Source: Hyphomonadaceae bacterium UBA7672 (lineage in GTDB: Bacteria; Pseudomonadota; Alphaproteobacteria; Caulobacterales; Hyphomonadaceae). Taken from it: a stretch of DNA of 64,000 bases. Every line of letters starts with the position of its first letter. The stretch's first letter is position 1. Of this stretch, positions 8,222-17,622 are shown piece after piece. The position numbers were made by a program, and so were the translations under genes. The stretch is taken from the NCBI GenBank assembly GCA_002483135.1, contig DLHI01000034.1, positions 7,810-71,809 on the forward strand, given 5' to 3'. Under the pieces are notes generated by a model. That model saw nothing but the letters and a program-made list of their open reading frames with translations, had not been told where the DNA came from and searched no databases.

Positions 8222-10072
8222 CTATGGCTCCCGCCCGACCGGATAGAGCAGGTAGCGCTCGTCGTAGAACGGGCTGCGTTCGTAGAAGAACTGCAGGCGG
8301 CGCAAGGGCGAGGCGGCGAAGTCCGGATCGCTGGCCAGCTTTGCCTCGAACTCGGCCTTGAGGGCAGGGCTTTCGGCCAGCATGCGCTCGGCCATCGGGG
8401 CGATGGCATAGGGCTCCATGTATTCGACGCGACTGAGGATCTCGTTGAAGAAGCCGTTCGCGAGGAAGGAGTCTTCGCTCTGCGGCTCCAACAGGTAGGC
8501 GGCGAGCGCGCCCAGCGGCTGGTCCGTCGAGATGCGGACAGAGCCGGGATGGTAGGTGACGGTGCGCGCCTCGCGGGTGAAGCCGGTCGGCGTGACTGGG
8601 ATCCGGCCCTCGGCCGGCGCACCCGTCTTGAAGCCGGCGAGGCGCAGCATGTCGACTTCGACCGTTTGCGCCGACGACAGTGTTTCCATCTCGATGCCGT
8701 GTGCCTTGAGGCGGGCGATCACATCCGGCTTGGTGGACGGCACCCAGTAGGCTTTCGCTATTGGCAGCTGGAGACCCGGCTCCGAACCGTAGACGGGGAT
8801 ATTCACCGTCGGACCTGGCTTGCCTTTGAAGCGCGTGACCATGCCGCCCGATGCAGGCGACATGACCTCCTCCGAAGCGATGGTCAGGAAGTCGAGCCAG
8901 CCAACGGGCTCTTTCCGATCCTTCCAGTTGGCATCGACGTGCGAAGGCCGCAGCGCGCGGTCGGCGGCGATGGCGGCCTTCAGCGACTTACCTTCGCTGG
9001 CCAGCGCCTTGATCGTCGCTTCCAGCAGCACATACGTTCCCAGCACGCGCTGGCGGTAGGGTTTCAGCGAGTGGTTCTCGACCAGCACAGTGGGCAAGCG
9101 GCGCAGGTCGCCATAGGCGTGGCTGAAGCGGGGCGCGAAGGCGGGCAGGTCCGTGCCTTTGGAAACATCGCCATCGTCGCGCGCGAAGATCAGCGGACCG
9201 GGGATATGGCCGGCGGCGGCGAGGGCTGCGTCAGCCTTTGGCCGGTAGACGTCGTTCAGCCACTTGCCGATTGCGGGGCTGTCGGCATAAAGACCGTCCC
9301 ACCCGTCGAAGCCGTAGGTAATGTCGTACTGGTAATCCATACCGTCGGTGACGTGCAGGTCGATGTAGAAGTCCGGATCGTACTTGCGGATCAGCGACAG
9401 CAGCGCGTTCATCTCCGGCGCGTCGGCCTTCATGTAGTCGCGGTTGAGGTTGAGGTTCTGGGCGGTGTTGCGCCAGCCCATCTCCTTCGGTCCACGCTGG
9501 TTAGGGCGGCTGAAGGCCGATGAGCGTTCGTGACCATCCGCATTCAGCACAGGGATGAAGACGATGTTGACCTTGTCGAGCAGGCTGTCCTTTCCCTTGA
9601 ACAGCATGTCGCGGATCAGCATCAACATCGCGTCCTTGCCGTCGATCTCGCCGGAATGGATGCCGGCCTGGATCAGGAAGACGGGCTTGGCCGGCTGGAA
9701 TGTCGCGCCGTCCTTCGTCAGGATCACTGCAACCAGCGTGCGACCCTCTGGCGTGGTTCCAATCTGCTCGATCCGCATCAGGGCGGACTGGGGGTCCATC
9801 TTCCGAAGGAAGGCGAGCGTGTCGTCGTAGTTGGGCGAAGCCGTGAGCCCGGTCATTTCAGAGGGCGTGATCCAGGCGTCACTCGGTTTCACGACCAGCG
9901 CCTCGCTGGCGCCGCTCCAGGGCGGGATGGGCGGCAGGAAGGTCTCCGGCGACAGGTCATCAAGCGTGACGCGGGAAGGCGGCGTCTGGGCATTCGCCAT
10001 GAGAGGTGCTCCGAGAAGAAGGACGGCGGCTAGGGCGTGAAGGAGGGAAGCCGACTTCGCGCGTACGGTCAT
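8222..10072 (-). CDS. Secreted M14 family zinc carboxypeptidase
   Basis: This 616-residue exported metallopeptidase starts at the ATG at 10072, which is followed by a signal peptide (SLLHALAAVLLLGAPLMANA, cleavage before Q). The catalytic domain has the M14 zinc motif HxxE in QAGIHSGEIDGKD, a third ligand in YIDLHVTDG and the substrate-binding segment NLNRDYMKADAPE. The long C-terminal part is typical of large bacterial M14 members annotated as carboxypeptidases of the periplasm or cell surface. It probably trims peptides. It diverges from a secreted M28 peptidase gene with only 68 bases between the starts, so the two may share a control region. Substrate specificity cannot be read from sequence. 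Confidence 0.88.
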   Translation of the reverse strand: MTVRAKSASLLHALAAVLLLGAPLMANAQTPPSRVTLDDLSPETFLPPIPPWSGASEALVVKPSDAWITPSEMTGLTASPNYDDTLAFLRKMDPQSALMRIEQIGTTPEGRTLVAVILTKDGATFQPAKPVFLIQAGIHSGEIDGKDAMLMLIRDMLFKGKDSLLDKVNIVFIPVLNADGHERSSAFSRPNQRGPKEMGWRNTAQNLNLNRDYMKADAPEMNALLSLIRKYDPDFYIDLHVTDGMDYQYDITYGFDGWDGLYADSPAIGKWLNDVYRPKADAALAAAGHIPGPLIFARDDGDVSKGTDLPAFAPRFSHAYGDLRRLPTVLVENHSLKPYRQRVLGTYVLLEATIKALASEGKSLKAAIAADRALRPSHVDANWKDRKEPVGWLDFLTIASEEVMSPASGGMVTRFKGKPGPTVNIPVYGSEPGLQLPIAKAYWVPSTKPDVIARLKAHGIEMETLSSAQTVEVDMLRLAGFKTGAPAEGRIPVTPTGFTREARTVTYHPGSVRISTDQPLGALAAYLLEPQSEDSFLANGFFNEILSRVEYMEPYAIAPMAERMLAESPALKAEFEAKLASDPDFAASPLRRLQFFYERSPFYDERYLLYPVGREP

Positions 10073-10140
10073 TTCGGTTCTGCGTCCCGGCAACCTATTG
10101 TGATCGCGCGCACCATGCGTCAAGCATCGGAGGACACAAG

Positions 10141-11550
10141 ATGCGCGGGAGGCGAACCTTGAAAATCCGGAACATCGCGGCCACGGCGGCGTTCGGTTTG
10201 CTTGCCGCATGCACAAGCATGGTTCCGCAGCCCGGCGCGACACAGCCGGCTCCTCTGGCGGTGAAGCAAGCTTTGGCGTCGATCTCCGGGGAGATCAGCG
10301 AGGCAAACCTTCGCGGCTATATCGAGAAGATGGTGTCGTTCGGCACGCGGCACACGCTGTCCGACCAGACATCGGATGTGCGTGGCATCGGCGCGGCGCG
10401 GCGGTGGGTCGAGAGCGAATTCCGCAAGATGGGCGCAGCGTGCGGCGGTTGCCTCGAAGTGATGACAGTGCAAGACACGATAACTTCGCCGCCTCGCGTG
10501 CCCAGCCCGACCGTGATCGCCAATGCGGTTGCGATCCTGCGTGGCACGACTGATCCGAACCGCGTGATCATCATCCAGGGCCACCTCGACAGCCGCGTCA
10601 CCGATCCGCTGGATTTCACGTCCGACGCTCCCGGCGCCAATGACGATGCTTCGGGCGTTGCGGCCGTCATGGAGTCCGCCCGTGTCCTCTCGAAACGCAA
10701 GTTCGGCGCAACGCTGGTGTTTGCGGCACTAAGCGGGGAAGAGCAGGGGCTGCATGGCGGCCGCATCCTCGCTGCTTACGCCAAGGCGCAGGGCTGGGAT
10801 GTTCTGGCGGTCCTCAACAACGACATCGTCGGCAACACGCATGGCCTCGCCGCCACGGTGGACAATCGCATCCGCATCTTCTCTGAAGGCGTGCGCTCGA
10901 ACGAGGAAGAGACGATTGCCGCTGCTCGCAGGTCTGTCGGCGGAGAGGTTGATGCGCCTGCACGAAATCTCGCGCGCTACATGGACGTGATCGCTGACCA
11001 ACACATGACTGGCTTCGACGTGTCGCTTGTCTATCGCCGGGATCGTTTCGGGCGGGGCGGCGATCAGGTGCCGATGGTGGAAGCCGGCTTTCCGGCCGTG
11101 CGCGTGACAGAGGCGGCCGAGAACTACACGCGACAGCATCAGGACCTTCGCAATGAGAATGGCATCGCCTATGGCGATGTGATCGACGGCGTCGACTTTC
11201 AGTATCTCGCGCAAGTGACGCGCCTCAACGCGATGACGATGGCGGCGCTGGCGTCCGCGCCGCGCCCGCCTCTCGAAGTCAAGATCGACGGCGCGGTCTC
11301 GGCGGACACAAAGGTCAGCTGGACGGCGAGCCCCGGCGCGGCGAGCTATGTCGTCTGGTGGCGCGAGACGACATCGCCGGTCTGGCAACATAGCGTTGTA
11401 GTGCCGGGCTCGGAGACCAGCACAACATTGAAGAACGTCGTGATCGACGACTGGTTCTTCGGCGTGCAGGCCGTCTCGGCGGACGGCTATGCCAGCCCCG
11501 TTCAGTTCGCTGGCGTGGTCGGCGCATTCTTCCCGCCGCCGCCGAAATAA
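10141..11550 (+). CDS. Lipoprotein M28 family aminopeptidase
   Basis: This 469-residue protein starts at the ATG at 10141, preceded by GGAGGACACAAG with good ribosome-binding spacing. The N-terminus is a lipoprotein signal ending LLAAC (Cys at about residue 23). The M28 di-zinc centre is visible as QGHLDSR, GANDDASG, LSGEEQGLHG, NNDIVGN and a last His in TRQHQD. The C-terminal 100 residues look like a fibronectin type III-like domain (TKVSWTASPGAASYVVWWRE). It is expected to release N-terminal amino acids from peptides at the cell envelope. It is convergent with the M61 peptidase gene; the stops are five bases apart. Confidence 0.88.
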   Translation: MRGRRTLKIRNIAATAAFGLLAACTSMVPQPGATQPAPLAVKQALASISGEISEANLRGYIEKMVSFGTRHTLSDQTSDVRGIGAARRWVESEFRKMGAACGGCLEVMTVQDTITSPPRVPSPTVIANAVAILRGTTDPNRVIIIQGHLDSRVTDPLDFTSDAPGANDDASGVAAVMESARVLSKRKFGATLVFAALSGEEQGLHGGRILAAYAKAQGWDVLAVLNNDIVGNTHGLAATVDNRIRIFSEGVRSNEEETIAAARRSVGGEVDAPARNLARYMDVIADQHMTGFDVSLVYRRDRFGRGGDQVPMVEAGFPAVRVTEAAENYTRQHQDLRNENGIAYGDVIDGVDFQYLAQVTRLNAMTMAALASAPRPPLEVKIDGAVSADTKVSWTASPGAASYVVWWRETTSPVWQHSVVVPGSETSTTLKNVVIDDWFFGVQAVSADGYASPVQFAGVVGAFFPPPPK

Positions 11551-11555
11551 CCGGC

Positions 11556-13481
11556 TCAACGCGGGGCGAGGATATCGTCGATGTAGGCGGGCTTGCCGGG
11601 TATCCGTTCTAGGCGGGGGTAACGGTGGCCGCCATCGTAGTTGAGGCGCACGGTCCGGAACTCGTCCTGGAAGCGGATCAGCAGGTCGACCGGCTGGTTG
11701 ACCGAGGCAGCGACGGCTGCGCGCAATCGCTCCGGACTGTAGGGCAGGCCGTTGACGCCGGTGATTGTCAGCGAGGTGTTGAGCTTCGCCTTGAAGGCAG
11801 GACTATCCCACTGGATGTACGTGATCTTGCCAGCGGAGTCGGCGCTCAGGCCGATCGAATAAAGCAGGTTCGCCGTGCGCGTGCGCGACTCCTGATCGCG
11901 CCACACTGCATTGGCCGTGTCACCATACACGAGCCGATACCCGCCGCGCTCCAGCCCATCCAGCGGCGCCTCGGGCGCGACCTGATCTACACGTTTGGCG
12001 AAGAAGGTCTCCCAGTCATAGGGCTCGACCTTGTTCAGGGCGGCGACAAGATCCTTGCGCGTGTAGGTGAGTTGGCCCCAATCCCCATCGTTCACGCCGA
12101 AGAAGGCGCGCGCGAAATCATCCAACGAACGTTTGCCCCCCGAGCGCTCACGGATGAGCGTGTCGACATCCATCCAGATGAGTTGGCCCTCGGAATAGTA
12201 GTCCTCGCTACGCTGCCAGTTGTGCCAGGGCAGGGACCGCCGGGCGGCGATCACCGGGTCAAGCGTCGTGTCGACCAGCGGACGCCACTCGCGGCCCGTC
12301 CGCGTCTGGTACGTCGCAGCATTGTTGGCGATCAGGTCGAGCGCCTGCTGTTTCGACACGAAGCCAGCGCGGGCGGCCAGCACATTGCCCCAGTACTGCG
12401 TCTGGCCTTCGTAGACCCACAACAGGTTGCCGCGCATCGGCACGTTGAAGTTCGGCGTCCACAAATCTGCAGGGCGGCGATACTTGCCATTCCACGAGTG
12501 CGTATATTCGTGCGCCAGCAAGTCCTTGCTGACGAAGCCTGTGGTCCAAGCCGTGAAGTATCCGCTGCGCACGCCATTGTCGCTGGAGCGCTGGTGCTCA
12601 ATGCCTGCCGTCGCGAGGCGATCGCTCACCGAGACGAGAAAATCATAGTGATCGAAGTGCCGGGCTCCATACAGCTTGTCGGCTTGCACGATCAGGTCGC
12701 GATGGACCTGCAAAATCTCCGGCGAGACTTCAACCTGCGCCGCCTCGTCGCCCATCACGTTCAGCGTGACGCGCGAACGGCCGCCGGGATCAAGGTCGTA
12801 CTTGCGCATATACTTGCCGGCGAAGAGCGGGCTGTCGATCACCGTCTCCCACGACGCAGTCTTGAAGCGAACAACGCCATCCGCCACCGATGCGGTTTCG
12901 AGCGCCGTTGCATAATCCCACCCTTCCGGCAACCTCACCGAGACGTCGAAGTTCACCTTCCGCGCGAAGTACCCCGCAGGATAAAGCGCGCCGATATACC
13001 AGTTCAGCCGCAGCATCTCCGGCGTCATCATCACCGGCCCCTGCGCAGACTCGATTGCGCTGAGGAACTGCGCCTCGACCTCAATCGCCTTCACGCCCGA
13101 AGGCACGTCGACATGGAAGGCGTTAACGTCTGCGGGGTCACGGGTCCATGCCAGCGTCTTGCCGCCGGCGGTGAACTTCAGCCCCGAATAGTTGTAGATC
13201 GGCCCACGCGGCGCGTGGTTTCCGGGAATCCATTCCGCATAGAGAAGGGTCAGGCGACCCGCCTTCACCACCGGGATGGTCTGCCGGATCGCGAATATCC
13301 GCCGGTCGAGGTCAGTTGCGTCAATGGCGAGCGTCAGGACGCCCGGATAGGCGACGTCGCGAGGCGCCGGCAGGGCGGGCGCTGGGGCGGCGGGCTGCGG
13401 CGCTGAGTTTGCAACCTTCTGGGCAAAGGCCGGCGTAACCAGAAATACGACTGCGGCGGCGATCAGGGCTGAACACTTCAC
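11556..13481 (-). CDS. Secreted M61 family (glycyl aminopeptidase-like) peptidase with PDZ domain
   Basis: This exported metallopeptidase of 641 residues starts at a GTG at 13481, preceded by GGAGTGAGAATCGC, and begins with a signal peptide (ALIAAAVVFLVTPAFA). The N-terminal M61 beta domain (GNHAPRGPIYNYSG) is followed by the catalytic helix with HEYTHSWNGKYRRP (HExxH) and a downstream Glu in VYEGQTQYWG. A PDZ-like domain lies near the C-terminus (WDSPAFKAKL..ITGVNG). The family includes glycyl aminopeptidase of Sphingomonas. A longer upstream frame exists but lacks both ribosome-binding site and signal-like sequence. With its M14 and M28 neighbours it suggests periplasmic peptide breakdown. 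Confidence 0.88.
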   Translation of the reverse strand: MKCSALIAAAVVFLVTPAFAQKVANSAPQPAAPAPALPAPRDVAYPGVLTLAIDATDLDRRIFAIRQTIPVVKAGRLTLLYAEWIPGNHAPRGPIYNYSGLKFTAGGKTLAWTRDPADVNAFHVDVPSGVKAIEVEAQFLSAIESAQGPVMMTPEMLRLNWYIGALYPAGYFARKVNFDVSVRLPEGWDYATALETASVADGVVRFKTASWETVIDSPLFAGKYMRKYDLDPGGRSRVTLNVMGDEAAQVEVSPEILQVHRDLIVQADKLYGARHFDHYDFLVSVSDRLATAGIEHQRSSDNGVRSGYFTAWTTGFVSKDLLAHEYTHSWNGKYRRPADLWTPNFNVPMRGNLLWVYEGQTQYWGNVLAARAGFVSKQQALDLIANNAATYQTRTGREWRPLVDTTLDPVIAARRSLPWHNWQRSEDYYSEGQLIWMDVDTLIRERSGGKRSLDDFARAFFGVNDGDWGQLTYTRKDLVAALNKVEPYDWETFFAKRVDQVAPEAPLDGLERGGYRLVYGDTANAVWRDQESRTRTANLLYSIGLSADSAGKITYIQWDSPAFKAKLNTSLTITGVNGLPYSPERLRAAVAASVNQPVDLLIRFQDEFRTVRLNYDGGHRYPRLERIPGKPAYIDDILAPR

Positions 13482-13631
13482 GCGATTCTCACTCCAGGCC
13501 GGGAACGGCCGCCAGTAAACCTTTGAGGCCGCCGCGGCGCAACCGCGCTTGCCCGGCACTGGCAAAGACGTGAATTCTGGGGCAGGTCTCCGGACAAGAG
13601 ATAGCCCGGAGGGGCAGGGGAGACCAAGTCG

Positions 13632-15347
13632 ATGACCGATGCGGCCAGCGAAGCAGCGGACTCAACCTCTGGCGGGGAAAAGCGGACGCCGCTGCGGACG
13701 GTTGTTCTCGCCTCGTCCGCGGGAACTGCGTTCGAATGGTATGACTTCTTCGTCTATGGCGCGTTGACCAAGCTGTTCTCCGACAAGTTCTTCAACGCCG
13801 CTGAAATCGGCGAGGCCAACGCCACGCTCGCGGCGCTGGCGGTGTTCGCCGCCGGCCTGCTGTTCCGTCCGCTCGGCGCGCTGATCTTTGGACGGCTCGG
13901 CGATACATTCGGCCGCAAGGGCGCATTCCTCGCGACTGTGGTGATCATGGGCGGCGCAACTTTTGCCATCGGTCTCCTGCCGGACAACAAGGAACTGGTC
14001 GGGGTCAGCGCGGTGGCGCTGGTCGCACTGCGGATCCTGCAAGGTATGGCCGTTGGTGGCGAGTATGGCGGGGCGGCGATCTATGTCGCCGAACATTGCG
14101 CGCCGCATCATCGCGGAAGCTCCACAGGGTGGATCCAGTCCTCCGCCGCGTTCGGATTGATCGGCGCGCTCGGCATGGTGCTGGGCGTGCGGTCATGGCT
14201 TGGCGAGGAGCAGTTCTTCGCGTGGGGCTGGCGCATTCCATTTCTCGCCTCCGCCTTCCTCGTGGCCATATCGGTCTGGATGCGCCTGCGCCTGAACGAG
14301 AGCCCGGCCTTCACGAAGATGAAGGAGGAAGGCACCGTAAGTCGCGCGCCTTTCCGGGAAGTGTTCCTCGAATGGAAAACGCTTAAGCTGGTGCTGGTCG
14401 CCATCGTCTCGTTCCTGATGGCGCAGGGCGCTATCTGGTGGTGCGCCTTCTCGTACTCCCAGATATTCCTCGAGCGCTTCATGGATGTGCCGGGCATCTG
14501 GACAAACCTGTTCCTGCTCGGCGCGACGCTTGCGTCAGTCCCGCTCTATGTATTCTTCGGCTGGCTGTCGGACCGGATCGGTCGCAAGCCTGTGCTGATA
14601 GCGGGCATGGTCCTGTCGGTCGTCGCGATGTTCCCGGCCTTCAAGGCGTTCTCGGAAGGCTCCAACCGGCCGTTGATCGCGGCGCAGGCGGCAGCGCCGG
14701 CAGAGATCGTCGCCAACCCCGAGACATGCTCGTTCCAGTTCGACCTGATTGGCGGACGCAAGTACACCACGGCTTGCGACATCGCGCGCGCGTATCTCAC
14801 GGATGCCGGCATTGGATACAAGATCATCCCGGCGGAGGCTGGCGACGGAACGACGATCCGCTTCGTCAACACCGAGGTCGCTGTCGCGCTGAGCGATGCA
14901 TCGGACGTCACGGCGAACGGACTAAAAACACACAAGGGTCAGCTTGAAGCGACGATCCTTGGGGCGCTCAGGGCGGCGAACTATCCCGCTCCGCTGAAGG
15001 CGCCGGCGAACGCACAGGAGTTCGACGCTCAGGCTGCGTCCTTTGACTGGCCGCTCATCATTGCTGGCTTCCTCGCGCTGGTCGTATCTGCGACTGCCCT
15101 GTACGGACCAATGGCGGCGGCGCTGGTCGAACTGTTCCCGACCCGCGTCCGCTATACCGCGCTATCGGTTCCCTATCACGTCGGCATCGGCTGGGTGGGA
15201 GGCTTCATGCCCATGACAGCCTATGCGATCGCAACATCAACAGGCGATGTATTCGCCGGCCTCTGGTATCCGGTCATCTTCGGCGCGATCGGCATCGTGT
15301 GCTGCCTGTTCCTGTTCCCCGAGACAAAGGGCAGGTCACTGGACTAG
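13632..15347 (+). CDS. MFS transporter of the metabolite:H+ symporter (MHS) type with extra domain
   Basis: This 571-residue inner-membrane transporter has the MHS hallmark GTAFEWYDFFVYG in the first helix, the loop motif GRLGDTFGRKG and GRKPVLI at the start of the second half. Known relatives carry organic acids, betaine or proline with protons. The protein is about 120 residues longer than ordinary MHS carriers. The extra part, about residues 342-469, lies after the seventh or eighth helix, is hydrophilic and holds two Cys (PETCSFQF, TACDIARAY), then the last helices resume (PLIIAGFLALVV). The insert is probably periplasmic; I recall a similar one in some MHS homologues. The start at 13632 follows a GGAGGGGCAGGGGAGA stretch. 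Confidence 0.88.
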   Translation: MTDAASEAADSTSGGEKRTPLRTVVLASSAGTAFEWYDFFVYGALTKLFSDKFFNAAEIGEANATLAALAVFAAGLLFRPLGALIFGRLGDTFGRKGAFLATVVIMGGATFAIGLLPDNKELVGVSAVALVALRILQGMAVGGEYGGAAIYVAEHCAPHHRGSSTGWIQSSAAFGLIGALGMVLGVRSWLGEEQFFAWGWRIPFLASAFLVAISVWMRLRLNESPAFTKMKEEGTVSRAPFREVFLEWKTLKLVLVAIVSFLMAQGAIWWCAFSYSQIFLERFMDVPGIWTNLFLLGATLASVPLYVFFGWLSDRIGRKPVLIAGMVLSVVAMFPAFKAFSEGSNRPLIAAQAAAPAEIVANPETCSFQFDLIGGRKYTTACDIARAYLTDAGIGYKIIPAEAGDGTTIRFVNTEVAVALSDASDVTANGLKTHKGQLEATILGALRAANYPAPLKAPANAQEFDAQAASFDWPLIIAGFLALVVSATALYGPMAAALVELFPTRVRYTALSVPYHVGIGWVGGFMPMTAYAIATSTGDVFAGLWYPVIFGAIGIVCCLFLFPETKGRSLD

Positions 15348-16789
15348 GCGGGCCTCGGCTCCGACACGGGCAGCACGATCGTCGCCGCCAGGCCGTTCGG
15401 AGTCCGGTTCGCGAGTATTAGCGATCCGGCATGAGCCTTTGCGATGGCGTCGGCTAGCGTGAGGCCGAGGCCTGTCCCACCGGTTTCTCGGCTGCGCGAG
15501 TTCTCGCCACGAACGAACGGATCGGTTGCTCGCGCCAGCAACTCCGGCGGAATGCCGGGGCCATCGTCTTCGACCGTGACCAGCACCCTGTCGCCGTCCC
15601 GCGAAACCGACACACGCGCCGAGCCGCCATAGGCGATGGCATTGTCGATGAGATTGCGCATGGCCCGCCCGAACAGGACAGGGCGGCACGCCACCGGCGA
15701 TTTCTCACTTGATTGCAGCGTCACCGGAGCGCCGGTTTCGGAATAGTCTTCAACAATGTCCTGGACCAGCACGGCGACATCCATGGTGCGCTCAGGCTCC
15801 CGCGAGCGCCCCTGGCGCGACAGTTCGAGAATATCCTCCAGCAGCTGGCTGGCTTCCTCGATCGTCCGCACCGCCTTCACGCGCTCAACCTCAGGCTCCA
15901 TGGACTCGATTCGGATGCGCAGAGAGGCCAGCGGCGTCCTGAGGTCGTGGCCAAGAGCGCCGAGCATGACATCCTTCTCGTTCAGCAACTGACTGACGCG
16001 TCGGCTCATGGCGTTAAAGGCCTCAAGCGTCTGGCGAACGTCGCCGTGGCCCCGCAGCGGGACTTCCTGCGGCGCGCCCGCCGCGCCAACGCGCACCGCC
16101 GCATCGGCAAGGTCGCGAAGAGGCCGGGAAACCTGGCGCGCGACAAGCAGCGCCGCCCCGAGAACGAACACGAACGTCACAAAGGTGGAGACGCCAAGAA
16201 GCACAGCGTCGCCGCTATTGGGTTCAGGCGAAATGGAAATGCTGCTGAACCACCGGCCGTCCGGCAGCTGAGCACCAAGAAGAATCTCGCGCGCCATGCG
16301 AGGCGGGCCGTCGCCCGTGGAAGGAATGGGCGGAGCCGGCATGCCGCGTTCGGGCAAACGATCGCGACCGTCCGGCCCAAAGCCTTGCGCCGGCCGAGGT
16401 GGCCGGGAGATGACGCGACTCGACGCGCGGATATCCACTGCAGAAACGCCAGCATTCGTAAGCGCCTCACGAACCCGTCGCTCAAGGCCTGAGTCGCGCG
16501 CCAGACCGAGATTGTCCACGGGATTGTGGTTCGCGATCTGGTAGCGCCCGCCCGGTCCCTGCCGGCGATCGAAGATGGCGAGGCGTTCTCCTTCGGCTGG
16601 GGGCGAGGCTAATACATCGACGCCGATATCGGTGAAGCGCGCAATCGCCGGCCCACTCTGTTCGATGAATGCCGCGCGCTCCCGCTCGCCCAGCAGCAGC
16701 AGGAAATTGACGAGGCTGGCGATCAGCAGCGCGCCAGCCATGACCAGCGCCAGCTGGCCGGGAATACTCCTGGGCAGAAACAGCTTCAC
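15344..16789 (-). CDS. Two-component sensor histidine kinase (EnvZ-like)
   Basis: This 481-residue membrane kinase has TM1 near residues 11-33 (LALVMAGALLIASLVNFLLL), a periplasmic region to about 190 that is proline-rich in the middle (SRPPRPAQGFGP), and TM2 near 197-217 (AVLLGVSTFVTFVFVLGAAL). A HAMP linker (ARQVSRPLRDLADA), H-box LGALGHDLRTPLASLRI, N-box (RNLIDNAIAY), VEDDGPGIP and GGTGLGLTLA follow. It would phosphorylate the regulator encoded just upstream; the regulator stop and kinase start overlap (ATGA). Its stop overlaps the convergent MFS gene by four bases. The signal sensed is unknown; the linked EF-hand protein hints at divalent cations. Confidence 0.92.
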   Translation of the reverse strand: MKLFLPRSIPGQLALVMAGALLIASLVNFLLLLGERERAAFIEQSGPAIARFTDIGVDVLASPPAEGERLAIFDRRQGPGGRYQIANHNPVDNLGLARDSGLERRVREALTNAGVSAVDIRASSRVISRPPRPAQGFGPDGRDRLPERGMPAPPIPSTGDGPPRMAREILLGAQLPDGRWFSSISISPEPNSGDAVLLGVSTFVTFVFVLGAALLVARQVSRPLRDLADAAVRVGAAGAPQEVPLRGHGDVRQTLEAFNAMSRRVSQLLNEKDVMLGALGHDLRTPLASLRIRIESMEPEVERVKAVRTIEEASQLLEDILELSRQGRSREPERTMDVAVLVQDIVEDYSETGAPVTLQSSEKSPVACRPVLFGRAMRNLIDNAIAYGGSARVSVSRDGDRVLVTVEDDGPGIPPELLARATDPFVRGENSRSRETGGTGLGLTLADAIAKAHAGSLILANRTPNGLAATIVLPVSEPRPA

Positions 16790-17499
16790 AGCCGGGTGAC
16801 CTCCGCAGAGAAGCTGTACCCGCCGCCCCAGACCGTCTTGATGTATTTCGGCGTCTTGGGGTCAGGCTCGATCTTCCGGCGCAGCCGGCTGATCTGATTG
16901 TCGATACTGCGATCAAAGACACTGGCCTCGCGGCCTTGCGTTAGGTCCAGCAACTGGTCCCGACTCAAGACGAGGCGCGGCCGCTCCAGCAACACGAGAA
17001 GCAACGCATATTCGCCCGAGGATAGCGGGACGGAGAGGCCGTCGGCGCCAACCAGTTCACGCTCGCCGGTCTTCAGCACCCAGTCACCGAACGCGTAGGA
17101 CGCGGTCTCGGGCGGGGCCTGGCGCGGCGGCAGGCTGTTGCTGCGCCGGATAACGGCCTTCACGCGCGCCAGCAATTCGCGCGGGCTGAACGGCTTGGTG
17201 ACATAGTCGTCGGCGCCGACTTCGAGGCCCAGGATGCGGTCGATCTCCTCGGCGCGCGCAGTCAGCATGATGACGGGCAGGTTGCTGGCCTCGCGCATGT
17301 GGCGGCACAAGCTGAGGCCGTCCTCGCCCGGCATCATGATGTCGACGATGGCGAGATCGAACTTGTGAGCGGCAAGCAGCGTGCGCGCCTCGGCGGCGTT
17401 GGCGGCGGCCTTCACACGGAAGCGGTTTCCTTCGAAATAGCTGGCGAGCGGCTCCCGGATGGAGGCCTCGTCTTCGACGATCAGCAGGCTCTGGCTCAT
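16786..17499 (-). CDS. OmpR-family response regulator
   Basis: This DNA-binding regulator of 237 residues has a receiver domain with acidic pair EDE, phospho-acceptor Asp in AIVDIMMPGEDG, Thr in MLTARAEE and Lys in YVTKPFSP. A winged-helix effector domain follows (SSGEYALLLVLLERP, then IDNQISRLRRKIEPDP..YIKTVWGGGYSF). The ATG at 17499 is nine bases from a GGAAA; a GTG nine bases further up is an alternative start. It is co-transcribed with the kinase (ATGA overlap) and lies downstream of the EF-hand gene on the same strand, with a hairpin between. Confidence 0.93.
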   Translation of the reverse strand: MSQSLLIVEDEASIREPLASYFEGNRFRVKAAANAAEARTLLAAHKFDLAIVDIMMPGEDGLSLCRHMREASNLPVIMLTARAEEIDRILGLEVGADDYVTKPFSPRELLARVKAVIRRSNSLPPRQAPPETASYAFGDWVLKTGERELVGADGLSVPLSSGEYALLLVLLERPRLVLSRDQLLDLTQGREASVFDRSIDNQISRLRRKIEPDPKTPKYIKTVWGGGYSFSAEVTRL

Positions 17500-17518
17500 T
17501 GAAGTCACTTTCCGGAAA

Positions 17519-17568
17519 CGGCTGTAGCCTGCTGCATCGGGTCGTACCGAGGCAACAGGCTACCGTTC
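17519..17568. repeat. Inverted repeat upstream of the response regulator
   Basis: Perfect arms GTAGCCTG (17524-17531) and CAGGCTAC (17556-17563) flank a 24-base spacer that itself holds CGG..CCG. On the minus strand the stem can be lengthened by AACGG/CCGTT with a small bulge. It sits between the EF-hand gene stop and the regulator start, about 25-65 bases upstream of the start. It could be a weak terminator of the EF-hand transcript, a leader hairpin or a binding site for autoregulation. Confidence 0.45.
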
Positions 17569-17622
17569 CAGGGTCTGGACGCGCCTCGGGGGGACTGCGC
17601 GTCGAGCCCGGAAACTCAGGAA

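Noticed and set aside
8186..9523. 445-residue open frame antisense to the M14 peptidase
   Set aside because: The minus-strand gene has signal peptide and zinc motifs; the plus frame is rich in Arg/Gly/His and has no family features.
11625..13406. 593-residue open frame antisense to the M61 peptidase
   Set aside because: Composition (Arg, His, Ala, Val-rich without helices or motifs) marks it as a frame shadow of the M61 gene.
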